A stretch of DNA of 64,000 bases from Schistocerca nitens. Taxonomy: Eukaryota; Arthropoda; Insecta; Orthoptera; Acrididae. Shown here in pieces: positions 1-11,395 of this stretch. How positions within the stretch are numbered: the first letter of the stretch is position 1; each line of letters begins with the position of its first letter. The stretch covers positions 15,947,140 through 16,011,139 of the forward strand of contig NC_064623.1 of NCBI RefSeq assembly GCF_023898315.1. The letters run 5' to 3'. The translations under genes and the position numbers were made by a program. The notes beneath the pieces were generated by a model that was not told the origin of the DNA, searched no databases, and worked only from the letters and a program-made list of their open reading frames with translations.

Positions 1-154
1 GCCTGCGATATGTAATGCTACAATAGAATCGCAGACCAGAGAGCAGTTTCGGCAGCAGTGGTGGTAGTAGCTGGCAGTCGGGCGGTTGGGCCGGTCGTGG
101 GGAGCGATGGCGGTGCCTGAGCGGTGTAGTACGAGGTAACACCAAGAGTTACTA

Positions 155-1576
155 CACTCCTGGAAATGGAAAAAAGAACACATTGACACCGGTGTGTCAG
201 ACCCACCATACTTGCTCCGGACACTGCGAGAGGGCTGTACAAGCAATGATCACACGCACGGCACAGCGGACACACCAGGAACCGCGGTGTTGGCCGTCGA
301 ATGGCGCTAGCTGCGCAGCATTTGTGCACCGCCGCCGTCAGTGTCAGCCAGTTTGCCGTGGCATACGGAGCTCCATCGCAGTCTTTAACACTGGTAGCAT
401 GCCGCGACAGCGTGGACGTGAACCGTATGTGCAGTTGACGGACTTTGAGCGAGGGCGTATAGTGGGCATGCGGGAGGCCGGGTGGACGTACCGCCGAATT
501 GCTCAACACGTGGGGCGTGAGGTCTCCACAGTACATCGATGTTGTCGCCAGTGGTCGGCGGAAGGTGCACGTGCCCGTCGACCTGGGACCGGACCGCAGC
601 GACGCACGGATGCACGCCAAGACCGTAGGATCCTACGCAGTGCCGTAGGGGACCGCACCGCCACTTCCCAGCAAATTAGGGACACTGTTGCTCCTGGGGT
701 ATCGGCGAGGACCATTCGCAACCGTCTCCATGAAGCTGGGCTACGGTCCCGCACACCGTTAGGCCGTCTTCCGCTCACGCCCCAACATCGTGCAGCCCGC
801 CTCCAGTGGTGTCGCGACAGGCGTGAATGGAGGGACGAATGGAGACGTGTCGTCTTCAGCGATGAGAGTCGCTTTTGCCTTGGTGCCAATGATGGTCGTA
901 TGCGTGTTTGGCGCCGTGCAGGTGAGCGCCACAATCGGGACTGCATACGACCGAGGCACACAGGGCCAACACCCGGCATCATGGTGTGGGGAGCGATCTC
1001 CTACACTGGCCGTACACCACTGGTGATCGTCGAGGGGACACTGAATAGTGCACGGTACATCCAAACCGTCATCGAACCCATCGTTCTACCATTCCTAGAC
1101 CGGCAAGGGAACTTGCTGTTCCAACAGGACAATGCACGTCCGCATGTATCCCGTGCCACCCAACGTGCTCTAGAAGGTGTAAGTCAACTACCCTGGCCAG
1201 CAAGATCTCCGGATCTGTCCCCCATTGAGCATGTTTGGGACTGGATGAAGCGTCGTCTCACGCGGTCTGCACGTCCAGCACGAACGCTGGTCCAACTGAG
1301 GCGCCAGGTGGAAATGGCATGGCAAGCCGTTCCACAGGACTACATCCAGCATCTCTACGATCGTCTCCATGGGAGAATAGCAGCCTGCATTGCTGCGAAA
1401 GGTGTATATACACTGTACTAGTGCCGACATTGTGCATGCTCTGTTGCCTGTGTCTATGTGCCTGTGGTTCTGTCAGTGTGATCATGTGATGTATCTGACC
1501 CCAGGAATGTGTCAATAAAGTTTCCCCTTCCTGGGACAATGAATTCACGGTGTTCTTATTTCAATTTCCAGGAGTG
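155..1576 (+). mobile_element. Full-length Tc1-like DNA transposon, copy 1
   Basis: A 1422-bp element with terminal inverted repeats of about 28 bp: the left end reads CACTCCTGGAAATGGAAAAA and the right end is its inverse with two mismatches. It is flanked by TA at 153-154 and 1577-1578, the target duplication of Tc1/mariner elements. It holds one transposase gene on the same strand. An AATAAA at 1514-1519, about 93 bp after the stop, is a likely polyadenylation signal. A second copy of identical length lies at 55591-57012 and differs by about 13 substitutions by eye. Both ends and the reading frame are intact, so this copy could be active. Confidence 0.95.
399..1421 (+). CDS. Tc1-like transposase, intact (340 aa)
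   Basis: Cut-and-paste transposase that would bind the element's inverted repeats and insert at TA in the nucleus. The N-terminal third is a paired helix-turn-helix region (RGRIVGMREAGWTYRRIAQH near residue 20; a second helix set near 85-115), with a basic linker RRPGTGPQRR. The catalytic core shows D155 in VFSDESRF, D244 in FQQDNARPH and E277 in SPDLSPIEHVWD. There are 32 residues between the last two, where classical Tc1 has 34. At 340 aa it matches the usual Tc1 length. The frame is open upstream to 183, but I chose the ATG at 399 because family-like sequence begins there and the upstream part reads like the 5' leader. No stop or frameshift is seen. Confidence 0.9.
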   Translation: MPRQRGREPYVQLTDFERGRIVGMREAGWTYRRIAQHVGREVSTVHRCCRQWSAEGARARRPGTGPQRRTDARQDRRILRSAVGDRTATSQQIRDTVAPGVSARTIRNRLHEAGLRSRTPLGRLPLTPQHRAARLQWCRDRREWRDEWRRVVFSDESRFCLGANDGRMRVWRRAGERHNRDCIRPRHTGPTPGIMVWGAISYTGRTPLVIVEGTLNSARYIQTVIEPIVLPFLDRQGNLLFQQDNARPHVSRATQRALEGVSQLPWPARSPDLSPIEHVWDWMKRRLTRSARPARTLVQLRRQVEMAWQAVPQDYIQHLYDRLHGRIAACIAAKGVYTLY

Positions 1577-1578
1577 TA

Positions 1579-1985
1579 TTTATGGCCCCGCGCGTATGTA
1601 ATTTGTAGCATTGCTATATCAAGTCCCATGTAAATGTTTTTTTTTAAATCTTTTAATAGTAATCTTTCTTATAAAATTAACTTTTGACAATCGTTTCATC
1701 TGAATTTAAAGATTTTACTAATTTCTCCTATCCATGGCCATCCCGATTATCGTAAAGAAAAATCAGTTTATTCAGAATGACTTTTCAGGGCCACGACGCA
1801 GCATTGCTGACGTCCAGGTCAGTTAATTATTGAATGGTTATATATGAGTCACAATTTATTGTGAGGTTACTCACTTTTTTATTGCTAAGTTACGGAGATA
1901 ACTGTTGGGAGGTTACAATGTGAGTTTTAAGCTTTGTCTACTTTTTTATATGAGAAATACCTGTCAACCTTGAAACGCGTTTTTC
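1579..1985. other. AT-rich sequence, nothing recognised
   Basis: No coding frame, repeat head or inverted repeat recognised between the Tc1 element and the SINE. Bases 2205-2465, beyond the SINE, are equally featureless. Confidence 0.4.
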
Positions 1986-1996
1986 TCAAAACCATG

Positions 1997-2193
1997 ACCG
2001 GCCGTTGTGGCCGAGCGGTTCTAGGTGCTTCAGTCCGGAACCGCGCTGCTGCTACGGTCACAGGTTCGAATCCTGCTTCGGGCATGGATCTGTGTGATGT
2101 CCTTAGGTTAGTTAGGTTTAAGTAGTTCTAAGTCTAGGGGACTGATGACCTCAGATGTTAAGTCCCATAGTGCTCAGAGACATTTGAACCATT
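1997..2193 (+). mobile_element. SINE, family 1 (class II tRNA-like head)
   Basis: The head resembles a tRNA-Leu/Ser type gene: an A-box-like GGCCGAGCGGTTCTAGG and a B box GGTTCGAATCC. The body is TTAGGTTAGTTAGGTTTAAG and the end CATTTGAACCATT. An 11-bp duplication TCAAAACCATG flanks it at 1986-1996 and 2194-2204, which fixes the ends and implies LINE-driven insertion. No protein is encoded. Confidence 0.92.
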
Positions 2194-2465
2194 TCAAAAC
2201 CATGTTTTTCAGCACGGTTGTAGTCGCCCGCGTTACAATTTTCATCCGCTTTTAATGATCTTTGGCCACCCTTGAAGAAAACTGAATTCTCTTCAGTTTG
2301 TCGTAGCCGATGTTCTTTGCTTATTTTGTTTTTTGTTTTCAGCATTTTTAGGCCAAAAAAGAGGAGTCGGAAAAAATTGTCATTTCTTTCAAATATCTAT
2401 GATTTCAACAAAAAAATTTCTTTTAAATCCCCATAATGAACTAAAATTACGTCTTTAAGGAAGGA

Positions 2466-3148
2466 TCACGGTGTAATGTGCTGCGAATACGTAGAAAGAT
2501 AGATTGCTTATCATTTAGCTACAAACTGGAAGCAGTTAATTCCATAAATTATCTGGGACTACGCATTAGGAGTGATTTAAAATGGAATGATCATATAAAG
2601 TTGATCGTCGGTAAAGCAGATGCCAGACAGAGATTCATTGGAAGAATGCTAAGGAAATGCAATCCGAAAACAAAGGAAGTAGGTTACAGTACACTTGTTC
2701 GTCCACTGCTTGAATACTGCTCAGCAGTGTGGGATCCGTGCCAGATAGGGTTGATAGAAGAGATAGAGAAGATCCAACGGAGAGCAACGCGCTTCGTTAC
2801 AGGATCATTTAGTAATCGCGAAAGCGTTACGGAGATGATAGATAAACTTCAGTGGAAGATTCTGCAGGAGAGACGCTCAGTAGCTCGGTACGGGCTTTTA
2901 TTAAAGTTTCGAGAACATACCTTCACCGAAGAGTCCAGCAGTATATTGCTCCCTCCTACGTACATCTCGCGAAGAGACCATGAGGATAAAATCAGAGAGA
3001 TTAAAGCGCACACAGAAGCATACCGACAATCCTTCTTTCCACGAACAATACGAGACTGGAATAGAAGGGAGAATCGATAGAGGTACTCAGGGTACCCTCC
3101 GCCACAGACCGTCAGGTGGCTTGCGGGGTGTGGATGTAGATGTAGATA
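2466..3148 (+). mobile_element. 5'-truncated LINE, CR1/Jockey-like, 3' end
   Basis: An open frame of 200 codons at 2478-3080 encodes the C-terminal part of a non-LTR reverse transcriptase, after the catalytic region: YLGLRIRSDLKWNDH, then LVRPLLEYCSAVWDP and a conserved tail ending FFPRTIRDWNRRENR. The LEYCS.VWDP block is typical of CR1/Jockey-type LINEs. Endonuclease and RT catalytic motifs are absent (5' truncation). The element ends in a short GATGTA repeat around 3130-3148. The 5' border near 2466 is approximate and I saw no clear target duplication. Confidence 0.8.
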
Positions 3149-3149
3149 T

Positions 3150-3928
3150 GTTAATCTCGTGTTCCAGATAACCACAACCGTAGTTACAGCGCAACCGTCG
3201 ATATACCTCCTTTTTAGAGTAGCCTGGGGAAAATCCCAATTACACAATGAAGATATTAACATTTTCCAATAAAAGATACTAATAAAATCTTCAAAGTATG
3301 CTTTATTCTTTGCAGCAAACCTTATTTGTCTGCTATATTCCAGTATGGAGAAAAAAGGTCCTGAATTTTAGCAACGTTCTGTCTGTCGCCCTGTTCTTCT
3401 CCGTTAATTTTCATAGTAGTGTCACAGAAGACACGGAGCTTCGTTAGAGGTACACACTTGCCCGTCCACCTGGGAGAGGCTTTGAAATGTGCAACGTACG
3501 TGCAGGGAATAGTGTTTCCCTCACGTCCACGTAACAGCGAGTGAGAACTGTGGTACTAATCCGACGCTAGCTGAGAGGAACCGGAAGCGAGTACCGCCCG
3601 CTGTCGGTGCCAATCGGTTTCAAACGAGAAAGAATTGCGGCTGCCAGTGAATTCGAGTCTATTTCAGCCAGATTCCGAGCGAACGTGGCAGAGATACGTG
3701 CGTACAATAATTTGGAGTCGGGTACCTCTCAAAAGACCATCTCTAGCAGCTGCGTGTAAAGCTTCCCACCTTCAGTGCGCCAGACGACACAGAAACTACG
3801 ATATGGCTGGCTAGTGGGGCTTATGGCGGTCCAAGGAGTCGCGGTTCCACCCCTCTTAAGATGATGGAAGGCTTCCGGCCCAGTGAGGCGTTTAGCCGGC
3901 ACTGTGTAGGAGCTGTAGCTACGCCTTA
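3150..3928. other. Unrecognised sequence
   Basis: Mixed composition with only short unsupported frames on the minus strand around 3729-4106. No family assignment. Confidence 0.3.
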
Positions 3929-5208
3929 AAGCCGTCGGCACACGGACCGTGCATCCGAACGTTGAGCGTTGAGCGTGACCAGTTTCTGAATAATAACGTG
4001 GAACAGCACGTTCGGGAGTCTTTCCGAACGTGCAGAGCAATATCTGGCATGTCAGATATTCTGAGCGTGCGTCTGAGCGTTGACCAATGAGATGGCACAA
4101 CGCCACTTACGTCACATGCACGTCATCTCCCATCAGCACAAAGTTGTGAGGCGCCATATTGGCATTCATTTCAAGCCTATACGTATATATGCCGTTTCCC
4201 AGCACCAGCAAATTGAGAATCACTGGAAAACCCGTTGTTAACTGTATGATTCGTTTCAATAAAATAATGAGAAACATCATATTCGTGGCAAAAGAATTAT
4301 AGTAACTTGCATATTATGATAGTATGCAATTTGAAGGCAGCGACACACTGAAGATCCACCCAAAACCCACCGTTCTTGGTACAATTTGTTATAATTAAAT
4401 TTCAATCATTAACATATCTACGACTGAAGTTTTCAGCAAGCGCTAACGTGGTATGATTTGTTAAGAGGAGTGCGTTGTTGGTTTAGCGTAGTGAGTAGCG
4501 TCACTGATCCAAATAGAAAATTAAGTAATGGGCGGTGGTTCGCGTTTTGAAACATTAGAATTTTTTTCCCTCACATCTGCATTTTTTTGGGGTTCTGATA
4601 CTTTCTTATTAGTTTAATATAAGTATATACTGTAATATTTGATGTCATGTAAATATAAGTTTACCTTTTTCCCGGGGGGTGGGTTTGTTCGATTGGCTTA
4701 ATCTACAGGACAGCTTGTGCTAGGTGTATAAAGATATTTTGCTCCTTTTTCTTTTACGCTTCGTAATTCATATGTTGCAAAGATTCTGCGACTGCGTTGG
4801 GACAGTGATCAAGTAACACTGACCTTGGGGTTTTACTAAAATGTGCGAATAATGAAATAGTGTTTATCTTACGTGGAGAAGTATTGTAAATTTGTGTCTC
4901 ACTGTTTGTAATGGAACTTTTATAGGCCTGTATCGTTATTGATTGGACATGGTACTTTCCTTTTCGTGGACGATGGAGGAAATGTGCGTTTTAATAGAGC
5001 TAACGTGGGAATTTTACGCGAGCCCGTTAAGTAAACAGTGTGGTTTACGAACTAGAAACATCCCGCAACTACCCCTGGAGTGCGTTTTGATCGCTTATAA
5101 CCACGTTGGGGCCCACGTACCGTATGCACAAGTCGCATCATTTCTGAGCGTTCAGCAGCACCCTCAATGTTTACGTTCGACAGCACGGTCCGTGTGCAGA
5201 CGGCTTTA
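3929..5208. mobile_element. Probable PIF/Harbinger-like non-autonomous DNA transposon
   Basis: The left end AAGCCGTCGGCACACGGACC (near 3929-3953) and right end, ending near 5208, are inverted repeats over about 25 bp with one mismatch. Similarity continues weakly inward (CGAACGT and GAGCGTT motifs on both sides). A frame at 4943-5209 begins FSWTMEEMCVLIELTWEF, resembling the start of the MADF/Myb-like DNA-binding domain of the second protein of PIF/Harbinger elements; the rest does not fit. There is no transposase. The expected 3-bp TTA/TAA duplication is not exact: TTA on the left, TTA or TAG on the right depending on the chosen border. The middle (4200-4900) is AT-rich and unrecognised. Confidence 0.5.
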
Positions 5209-5460
5209 GGGGGTTCTCTGGAGCGTTTCGTGTGATTCTTCGTACCACGACTTCTGGCCACTTCTGCAGGCTGTAGTGAGCGCGTATTCGGACGTTCAGT
5301 CCAACATTCTCCGCGACCAGGTGTCACTCTGTCTTACAGGGTCGCTCTGACAACATTTTTCCAAACAATCGGATACGTTCACTGTGCCATAATCATGGTG
5401 ATGTCACTGATGACGGTGCCACTACAGCAGAATCACTAAACGATGTTTTCCGAAGCTCTG

Positions 5461-6460
5461 TCACATCTACATCTACATACATACTCCGCAATCCACCATA
5501 CGGTGTGTGGCGGAGGGTACCGCGTACCACAACTAGCATCTTCTCTCCCTGTTCCACTCCCAAACAGAACGAGGGAAAAATGACTGCCTATAATGCCTCT
5601 GTACGAGCCCTAATCTCTCTTATCTTGTCTCTGTGGTCTTTCCGCGAAATGTAAGTTGGCGGCAGTAAAATTGTATTGCAGTCAGCCTCAAATGCTGGTT
5701 CTCTAAATTTCCTCAGTAGCGATTCACCAAAAGAACGCCTCCTTTCCTCTAGAGACTCCCACCCGAGTTCCTGAAGCATTTCCGTAACACTCGCGTGATG
5801 ATCAAACCTACCAGTAACAAATCTAGGAGCCCGCCTCTGAATTGCTTCTATGTCCTCCCTCAATCCGACCTGATAGGGATCCCAAACGCTCGAGCAGTAC
5901 TCAAGAATAGGTCGTATTAGTGTTTTGTAAGCGGTCTCCTTTACAGATGAACCACATCTTCCCAAAATTCTACCAATGAACCGAAGACGACTATCCGCCT
6001 TCCCCACAACTGCCGTTATATGCTTGTCCCACTTCATATCGCTCTGCAATGTTACGCCCAAGTATTTAATCGACGTGACTGTGTCAAGCGCTACACCACT
6101 AATGGAGTATTCAGACATTACAGGATTCTTTTTCCTATTCATCTGCATTAATTTACATTTATCTGTATTTAGAGTTATCTGCCATTCTTTACACCAATCA
6201 CAAATCCTGTCCAAGTCATCTTGTATCCTCCTACAGTCACTCAACGACGACACCTTCCCGTACACCACAGCATCATCAGCAAACAGCCGCACATTGCTAT
6301 CCACCCTATCCAAAAGATCATTTATGTGGATAGAAAACAACAGCAGACCTACCACACTTCCCTGGGGCACTCCAGATGATACCCTCACCTCCGATGAAGA
6401 CTCACCATCGAGGACAACGTACTGGGTTCTGTTACTTAAGAAGTCTATCACCATAGAATA
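5461..6460 (-). mobile_element. 5'-truncated LINE, CR1/Jockey-like, RT fragment
   Basis: A minus-strand frame at 5588-6454 encodes part of a non-LTR RT: SSGVPQGSVVGLLLFSIHIND, catalytic LFADDAVVYGK, YLGVTLQSDMKW, then LIRPILEYCSSVWDPY and the family tail. It starts inside the RT domain near 6455, so the element is 5' truncated. A small frameshift near 5590 separates RARTEA from the expected YRQSFFPRSVWEWN continuation. The 3' end at 5461-5480 is a CATCTA repeat (TAGATG on the coding strand), as in the copy at 2466. It cannot move on its own. Confidence 0.85.
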
Positions 6461-6514
6461 CTCATCTTTTGGATCTTCAGCTTTTGTCCTTTCTTTCAGC
6501 GTTTGCAGTTAAAT

Positions 6515-7440
6515 TGTAGTACACTGGTCCCGCCTTTTTGCAATCACACTGTTGTTTCTTTTTACCCAAACATGTTTCAGCATCAGTGGGTTTTTGTTTA
6601 TCGAAAATGTGATTTTACATTACACACTTTTTCAGGACCAACTGTATGGCGACCTGCATTGATAGTTTGCGTTCTATAATAAAATAATGGAATAAATGAT
6701 AATAAAATGTTGAAATGTGTTGCTTTTTAAAATATATTGAAATAATGAGATTAATTTTTTGACATGAATGACAAGCAAAATAAGCTGAGCTATGCCTGGA
6801 AATAAGTTCGTATTAGTTCATATTATTTTGCAGGGGGGAATTAGTTGCTTTCTCCGCTGTAGATTTATGCTTACCCTTCTTTATAATGCTACGTCTGGTC
6901 GCTGTGTTCGCCTTCGAAGTCTTGACCGTGTTCCTATTGAGCTTATCGGATCTTCGTAGTTTTCCAAAGTACACAGGTGGACTTCAGTTCTTCTAATTAT
7001 CGTACTATTTGAAATAACAACTCACGCGAACTTTCTGTTAATAAAACAATACTGTATTTTTCTAAACGGTGCACATATGAAATACATACTCCTCACTTAT
7101 TCATAGCTACCCCAAAATGGCGGTCTACAATTACTCGCTAAAAAAAAAGAAATGACGTGCTTCTCACTCGTTCACTAGCTGAGCGCGAATCCTTCCTTCC
7201 TACTACTGGCACAAGAAAAAACTCCTCTGTTTTCTAACAACTGAAAATCAAAATAGATGACGGTAGGCACAGGCTCTACGCTGGGCTACCGCTTCATCTT
7301 TTCTCTTTGCCTTTAAAGAAGACGAAAACATAAAAGTGAGAAATATACTGCACACCCATATTAACGTATTTTGTGTGATTTCTTTCATTACAAACGCCTT
7401 TTTACTTCGCAAAACACTGTGAGCACTATGTTGTGCTTCC
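6515..7440. other. Unrecognised AT-rich sequence
   Basis: No coding frame or repeat recognised. Possibly very old repeat sequence. Confidence 0.3.
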
Positions 7441-7460
7441 TAACCCGGTCTGCCATAGAA

Positions 7461-7651
7461 TGGTTCAAATGGCTCTGAGCACTATGGGACTCAACTGCTG
7501 TGGTCATAAGTCCCCTAGAACTTAGAACTACTTAAACCTAACTAACCTAAGGACAGCACACAACACCCAGCCATCACGAGGCAGAGAAAATCCCTGACCC
7601 CGCCGGGAATCGAACCCGGGAACCCGGGCGTGGGAACCGAGAACGCTACCG
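7461..7651 (-). mobile_element. SINE, family 2 (different tRNA-like head, same body)
   Basis: Read on the minus strand, the head ends in a B box GGGTTCGATTCCCGGCGGGG and is followed by TCAGGGATTTTCTCTGCCTC and then the same body and end as family 1 (TAAGTAGTTCTAAGTTCTAG, ending CATTTGAACCA). A 14-bp duplication GGTCTGCCATAGAA flanks it at 7447-7460 and 7652-7665. The head is intact on the minus strand as far as about 7651. Confidence 0.9.
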
Positions 7652-7665
7652 GGTCTGCCATAGAA

Positions 7666-8372
7666 GATGAAGTAAATTTACCAGAAGTCGAATGTAGAAC
7701 AAGTACCAACATGTGTAATTTAGAAGCAGATATCTTTGGTGTAGCAAAGAAGCCTAAATCACTTAATAATGGCAAGGCCTCCGGTCAGGTTGTGTATCAC
7801 TCACGCTCCTTTCAGACTGTGCTGATACATTAGCTCCATACTTAGTAGTCATATACAACCGTTCCCTCTTCTACAAATTCGTACCTAAAAACTGGAAAGT
7901 TGAAGAGGTCACAGCAATACTCAAGAAAGGAAACAGGAATAATCCGCTGAATTACAGACCCGTGTAGCTAACGTCGATTTTCAGTAGTGTTTATCAACAT
8001 ATACTGTGTTCGAACTTTATGAATTACTTCGAAGAAAACGACTCATTTACAAACAGGCATCGCAGGTTCATGAAGTACATTTCTTGTTAAACGCAGCTAG
8101 CTCTTCATTCTCTCGATATGACGGGATATGTCAAATTGATTCCATGTTTTTACATTCCCAGAAGGCTGTTGACACTGTTCCTCAAAAGCGACTTCTGAGC
8201 AAATTGCGTACCTATGGAGAACCGTATCAGTTCCGCGACTGGATTCGTGGTTTCCTGACAGAAAGGTCACAGTTCGCAGTAACTGACGGCAAGTCATCGG
8301 CTAAAACAGAAGCACTATCCGGCGTTCTCCAAGGAAGTGTTACAGGGCCTCTGATGTTCGTGATATACAAAC
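7666..8372 (+). mobile_element. Decayed LINE fragment, same family as the LINE at 58405
   Basis: Translated pieces EDEVNLPEVECRTSTNMCNLEADI, VPQKRLLSKLRTYGEPYQFRDWIRGFLTERSQFAVTDGKSS and LSGVLQGSVTGPLMFV match, in order, the RT of the LINE at 58541-59450. There are several stops and frameshifts. It ends abruptly near 8372, just before the catalytic FADD motif, so both ends are missing. The SINE at 7461-7651 inserted at its left edge. Confidence 0.8.
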
Positions 8373-8375
8373 GCA

Positions 8376-9319
8376 TGTATGTGACGTCACAAGTACCGGA
8401 CTGCCGCTCAAATCGCTCGCCAATTCTCTATAAGGTTTTATGTTGCAAATACTTATCCTATCGATTATTCGTGGCGATATTTGCTGTAAAAGTAGTTTAG
8501 CAGCGGGTTTTCACTCATCTCGGTGTTTCTTGTGGTGTTATCGACTCGAGTGGTCTGTTGTTCGTGAGTGTGCTCACGCCGTTCATCGAGGTCTCAGCAG
8601 TGTGTTTACATTTCGCGGTGTGCGGTTGCAGCTGTAGCGGTTCTTAAGCTAAGTACTGACAAAGCTGATTGTGCGCTGTATTCGGTTACTATATTAAATA
8701 GTTTTCGACGGTCTCTCGTACTGTTTCTGGCGAAGTAATGGTTGAATAAATTTCCAGAAACTTTCGCTCGCTGTGTTTTAAAAAGTTGTTCGTGCGTTGT
8801 AGTCATTTATAAAATTTAGTACGATAGAATTCAGTCGGTGTTTCTTGCTGTTTCTAGTGAAATATTTCAAAATAATTTTCGCTCACTGTGTTTAGTTTCG
8901 TTGAGTGTTCCAGTGGACACTTGAATTTTTTTGTTTTAGACAAAAACTTGAATTTGTGTGAAGTTTTTGTGGTATTGGTATTAGTTGTGGTTTATTAGTA
9001 GTAACAGAAGTAGTCGCTTTCTTAATAGAGATTAAAATTATAGATCACTGTTGTCAGTTCTTTAAATCGTTCTACTGTAGTAACTGAATTTAGGCAAAGT
9101 AGACGTATAGTATTTTTAGTAATTGTTAGCATTTTACCATTGAGAAATGCAGGCTTGGTCGTAGGTTTGTGAATTATGCGTTACGGTGGGCGATTTGTTC
9201 ATATTTTCATTGGGGGTGACTGCAGTGGGGAAGCCAGAAGTGATTTATGAAATATTAAATTAAAATTTCTTAAAATAGTTTTAATTTGTTGTACATTTGT
9301 ATCAGTATTTATCAAAATT
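8376..9319 (+). other. Possible 5' part of the LINE at 9320-14690
   Basis: Sequence without long frames between a LINE fragment and the ORF1-like start of the next LINE. Its position and lack of other features fit a LINE 5' untranslated region, but no motif proves it. Confidence 0.3.
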
Positions 9320-9847
9320 TCTAGCGAGATCTTCTCCAGGAAATGCAAAATTTGCAGCAGAAATAAGTTAATAGAGGAGCAGAAGCGTAATATCTGTGGC
9401 CTTCAGTTGCAGTTACAAAATGCAAAGGAGAAACTAGGTAGGATAAGGAGGAAGACGGGAGCTGGGGAAACTGGCAGTTGATAGGAAGGCAGCTAGGAGG
9501 AGGTGGTATTCAGATGGTTGTACTTCGCGTATCACCAATAGATTTGGCCAAATGTCAGAGTTTAGTGCAGAGGAGCCTCTTGTAGGTGTAGGAGACAGCC
9601 AGCTGACTTCAGTATTTACAGACCCTAAAGAGTTGCAGTTTGAAAAAGAAAGAAGAAGGTTCTGCTGTTAGGCAGTAAAGATGGCTACTGCAACTGGCGG
9701 TACTAGAGTGCGTTTCGTGCAACTGTTTCAGCGTCATGATCGGCCTCATCTTAATGCTGGTGTTTTGAGTCTGTCAGCAGGTCGGGGTTCACTAGGCATT
9801 GCCTGCACCTCAATAGGTGTGCGAAGGGGAGGCTGGCAAAGCTTATA

Positions 9848-11395
9848 CAGGGTGTTTCAAAAATGACCGGTATATTTGAAACGGCAATAAAAACTAAACG
9901 AGCAGCGATAGAAATACACCGTTTGTTGCAATATGCTTGGGACAACAGTACATTTTCAGGCAGACAAACTTTCGAAATTACAGTAGTTACAATTTTCAAC
10001 AACAGATGGCGCTGCGGTCTGGGAAACTCTATAGTACGATATTTTCCACATATCCAGCATGCGTAGCAATAATATGGCGTAGTCTCTGAATGAAATTACC
10101 CGAAACCTTTGACAACGTGTCTGGCGGAATGGCTTCACATGCAGATGAGATGTACTGCTTCAGCTGTTCAATTGTTTCTGGATTCTGGCGGTACACCTGG
10201 TCTTTCAAGTGTCCCCACAGAAAGAAGTCACAGGGGTTCATGTCTGGCGAATAGGGAGGCCAATCCACGCCGCCTCCTGTATGTTTCGGATAGCCCAAAG
10301 CAATCACACGATCATCGAAATATTCATTCAGGAAATTAAAGACGTCGGCCGTGCGATGTGGCCGGGCACCATCTTGCATAAACCACGAGGTGTTCGCAGT
10401 GTCGTCTAAGGCAGTTTGTACCGCTACAAATTCACGAAGAATGTCCAGATAGTGTGATGCAGTAATCGTTTCTGATCTGAAAAATGGGCCAATGATTCCT
10501 TTGGAAGAAATGGCGGCCCAGACCAGTACTTTTTGAGGATGCAGGGACGATGGGACTGCAACATGGGGCTTTCCAGTTCCCCATATGCGCCAGTTCTGTT
10601 TATTGACGAAGCCGTCCAGGTAAAAATAAGCTTCGTCAGTAAACCAAATGCTGCCCACATGCATATCGCCGTCATCAATCCTGTGCACTATATCGTTAGC
10701 GAATGTCTCTCGTGCAGCAATGGTAGCGGCGCTGAGGGGTTGCCGCGTTTGAATTTTGTATGGCTAGAGGTGTAAACTCTGGCGCATGAGACGATACGTG
10801 GACGTTGGCGTCATTTGGACCGCAGCTGCAACACGGCGAACGGAAACCCGAGGCCGCTGTTGAATCACCTGCTGCACTAGCTGCGTGTTGCCCTCTGTGG
10901 TTGCCGTACGCGGTCGCCCTACCTTTCCAGCACGTTCATCCGTCACGTTCCCAGTCCGTTGAAATTTTTCAAACAGATCCTTTATTGTATCGCTTTTCGG
11001 TCCTTTGTTTACATTAAACCTCCGTTGAAAACTTCGTCTTGTTGCAACAACACTGTGTTCTAGGCAGTGGAATTCCAACACCAGAAAAATCCTCTGTTCT
11101 AAGGAATAAACCATGTTGTCCACAGCACACTTGCACGTTGTGAACAGCACACGCTTACAGCAGAAAGACGACGTACAGAATGGCGCACCCACAGACGGCG
11201 TTGTCTTCTATATCTTTCACATCACTTGCAGCGCCATCTGTTGTTGAAAATTGTAACTACTGTAATTTCGAAAGTTTGTCCGCCTGAAAATGTACTGTTG
11301 TCCCATGCATATTGCAACAAACGGTGTGTTTCTATCGCTGCTCGTTTAGGTTTTATTGCCGTTTCAAATATACCGGTCATTTTTGAAACACCCTG
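9848..11395 (-). mobile_element. Tc1/mariner-superfamily transposon with about 170-bp inverted repeats
   Basis: The ends CAGGGTGTTTCAAAAATGAC (9848) and its inverse at 11395 begin long inverted repeats of about 170 bp that run inward to GATGGCGCTGC near 10015 and 11230. TA flanks both ends (9846-9847, 11396-11397). Length is 1548 bp. It carries one transposase gene on the minus strand and is inserted in the ORF1-like region of the surrounding LINE. Confidence 0.93.
10029..11114 (-). pseudogene. Transposase with one in-frame stop (Tc1/mariner superfamily)
   Basis: The minus-strand frame from the ATG at 11112-11114 (MVYSLEQRIFLVLEFHC) to the stop at 10029 spans 361 codons and is broken only by one TAG near 10764-10766, after RLMRQSLHL. 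The N-terminus is a helix-turn-helix of the type common in insect transposases, followed by KVGRPRTATT. The catalytic residues lie in IWFTDEAYF, FMQDGARPH and SPDMNPCDFFLWGHLK. I count 47 residues between the last two aspartates, longer than in mariner (34). Both halves are in the same frame, so loss of function may be recent, or a readthrough product is possible. Confidence 0.85.

Noticed and set aside
18-620. Long open frames antisense to the Tc1 transposase (also 503-982, 55550-56056 and similar)
   Set aside because: They mirror the codon structure of the GC-rich transposase, appear identically in both copies and have no motif.
4943-5209. Frame considered as a host MADF-domain gene
   Set aside because: Only the first 20 residues fit, and it ends at the inverted repeat of the surrounding element.
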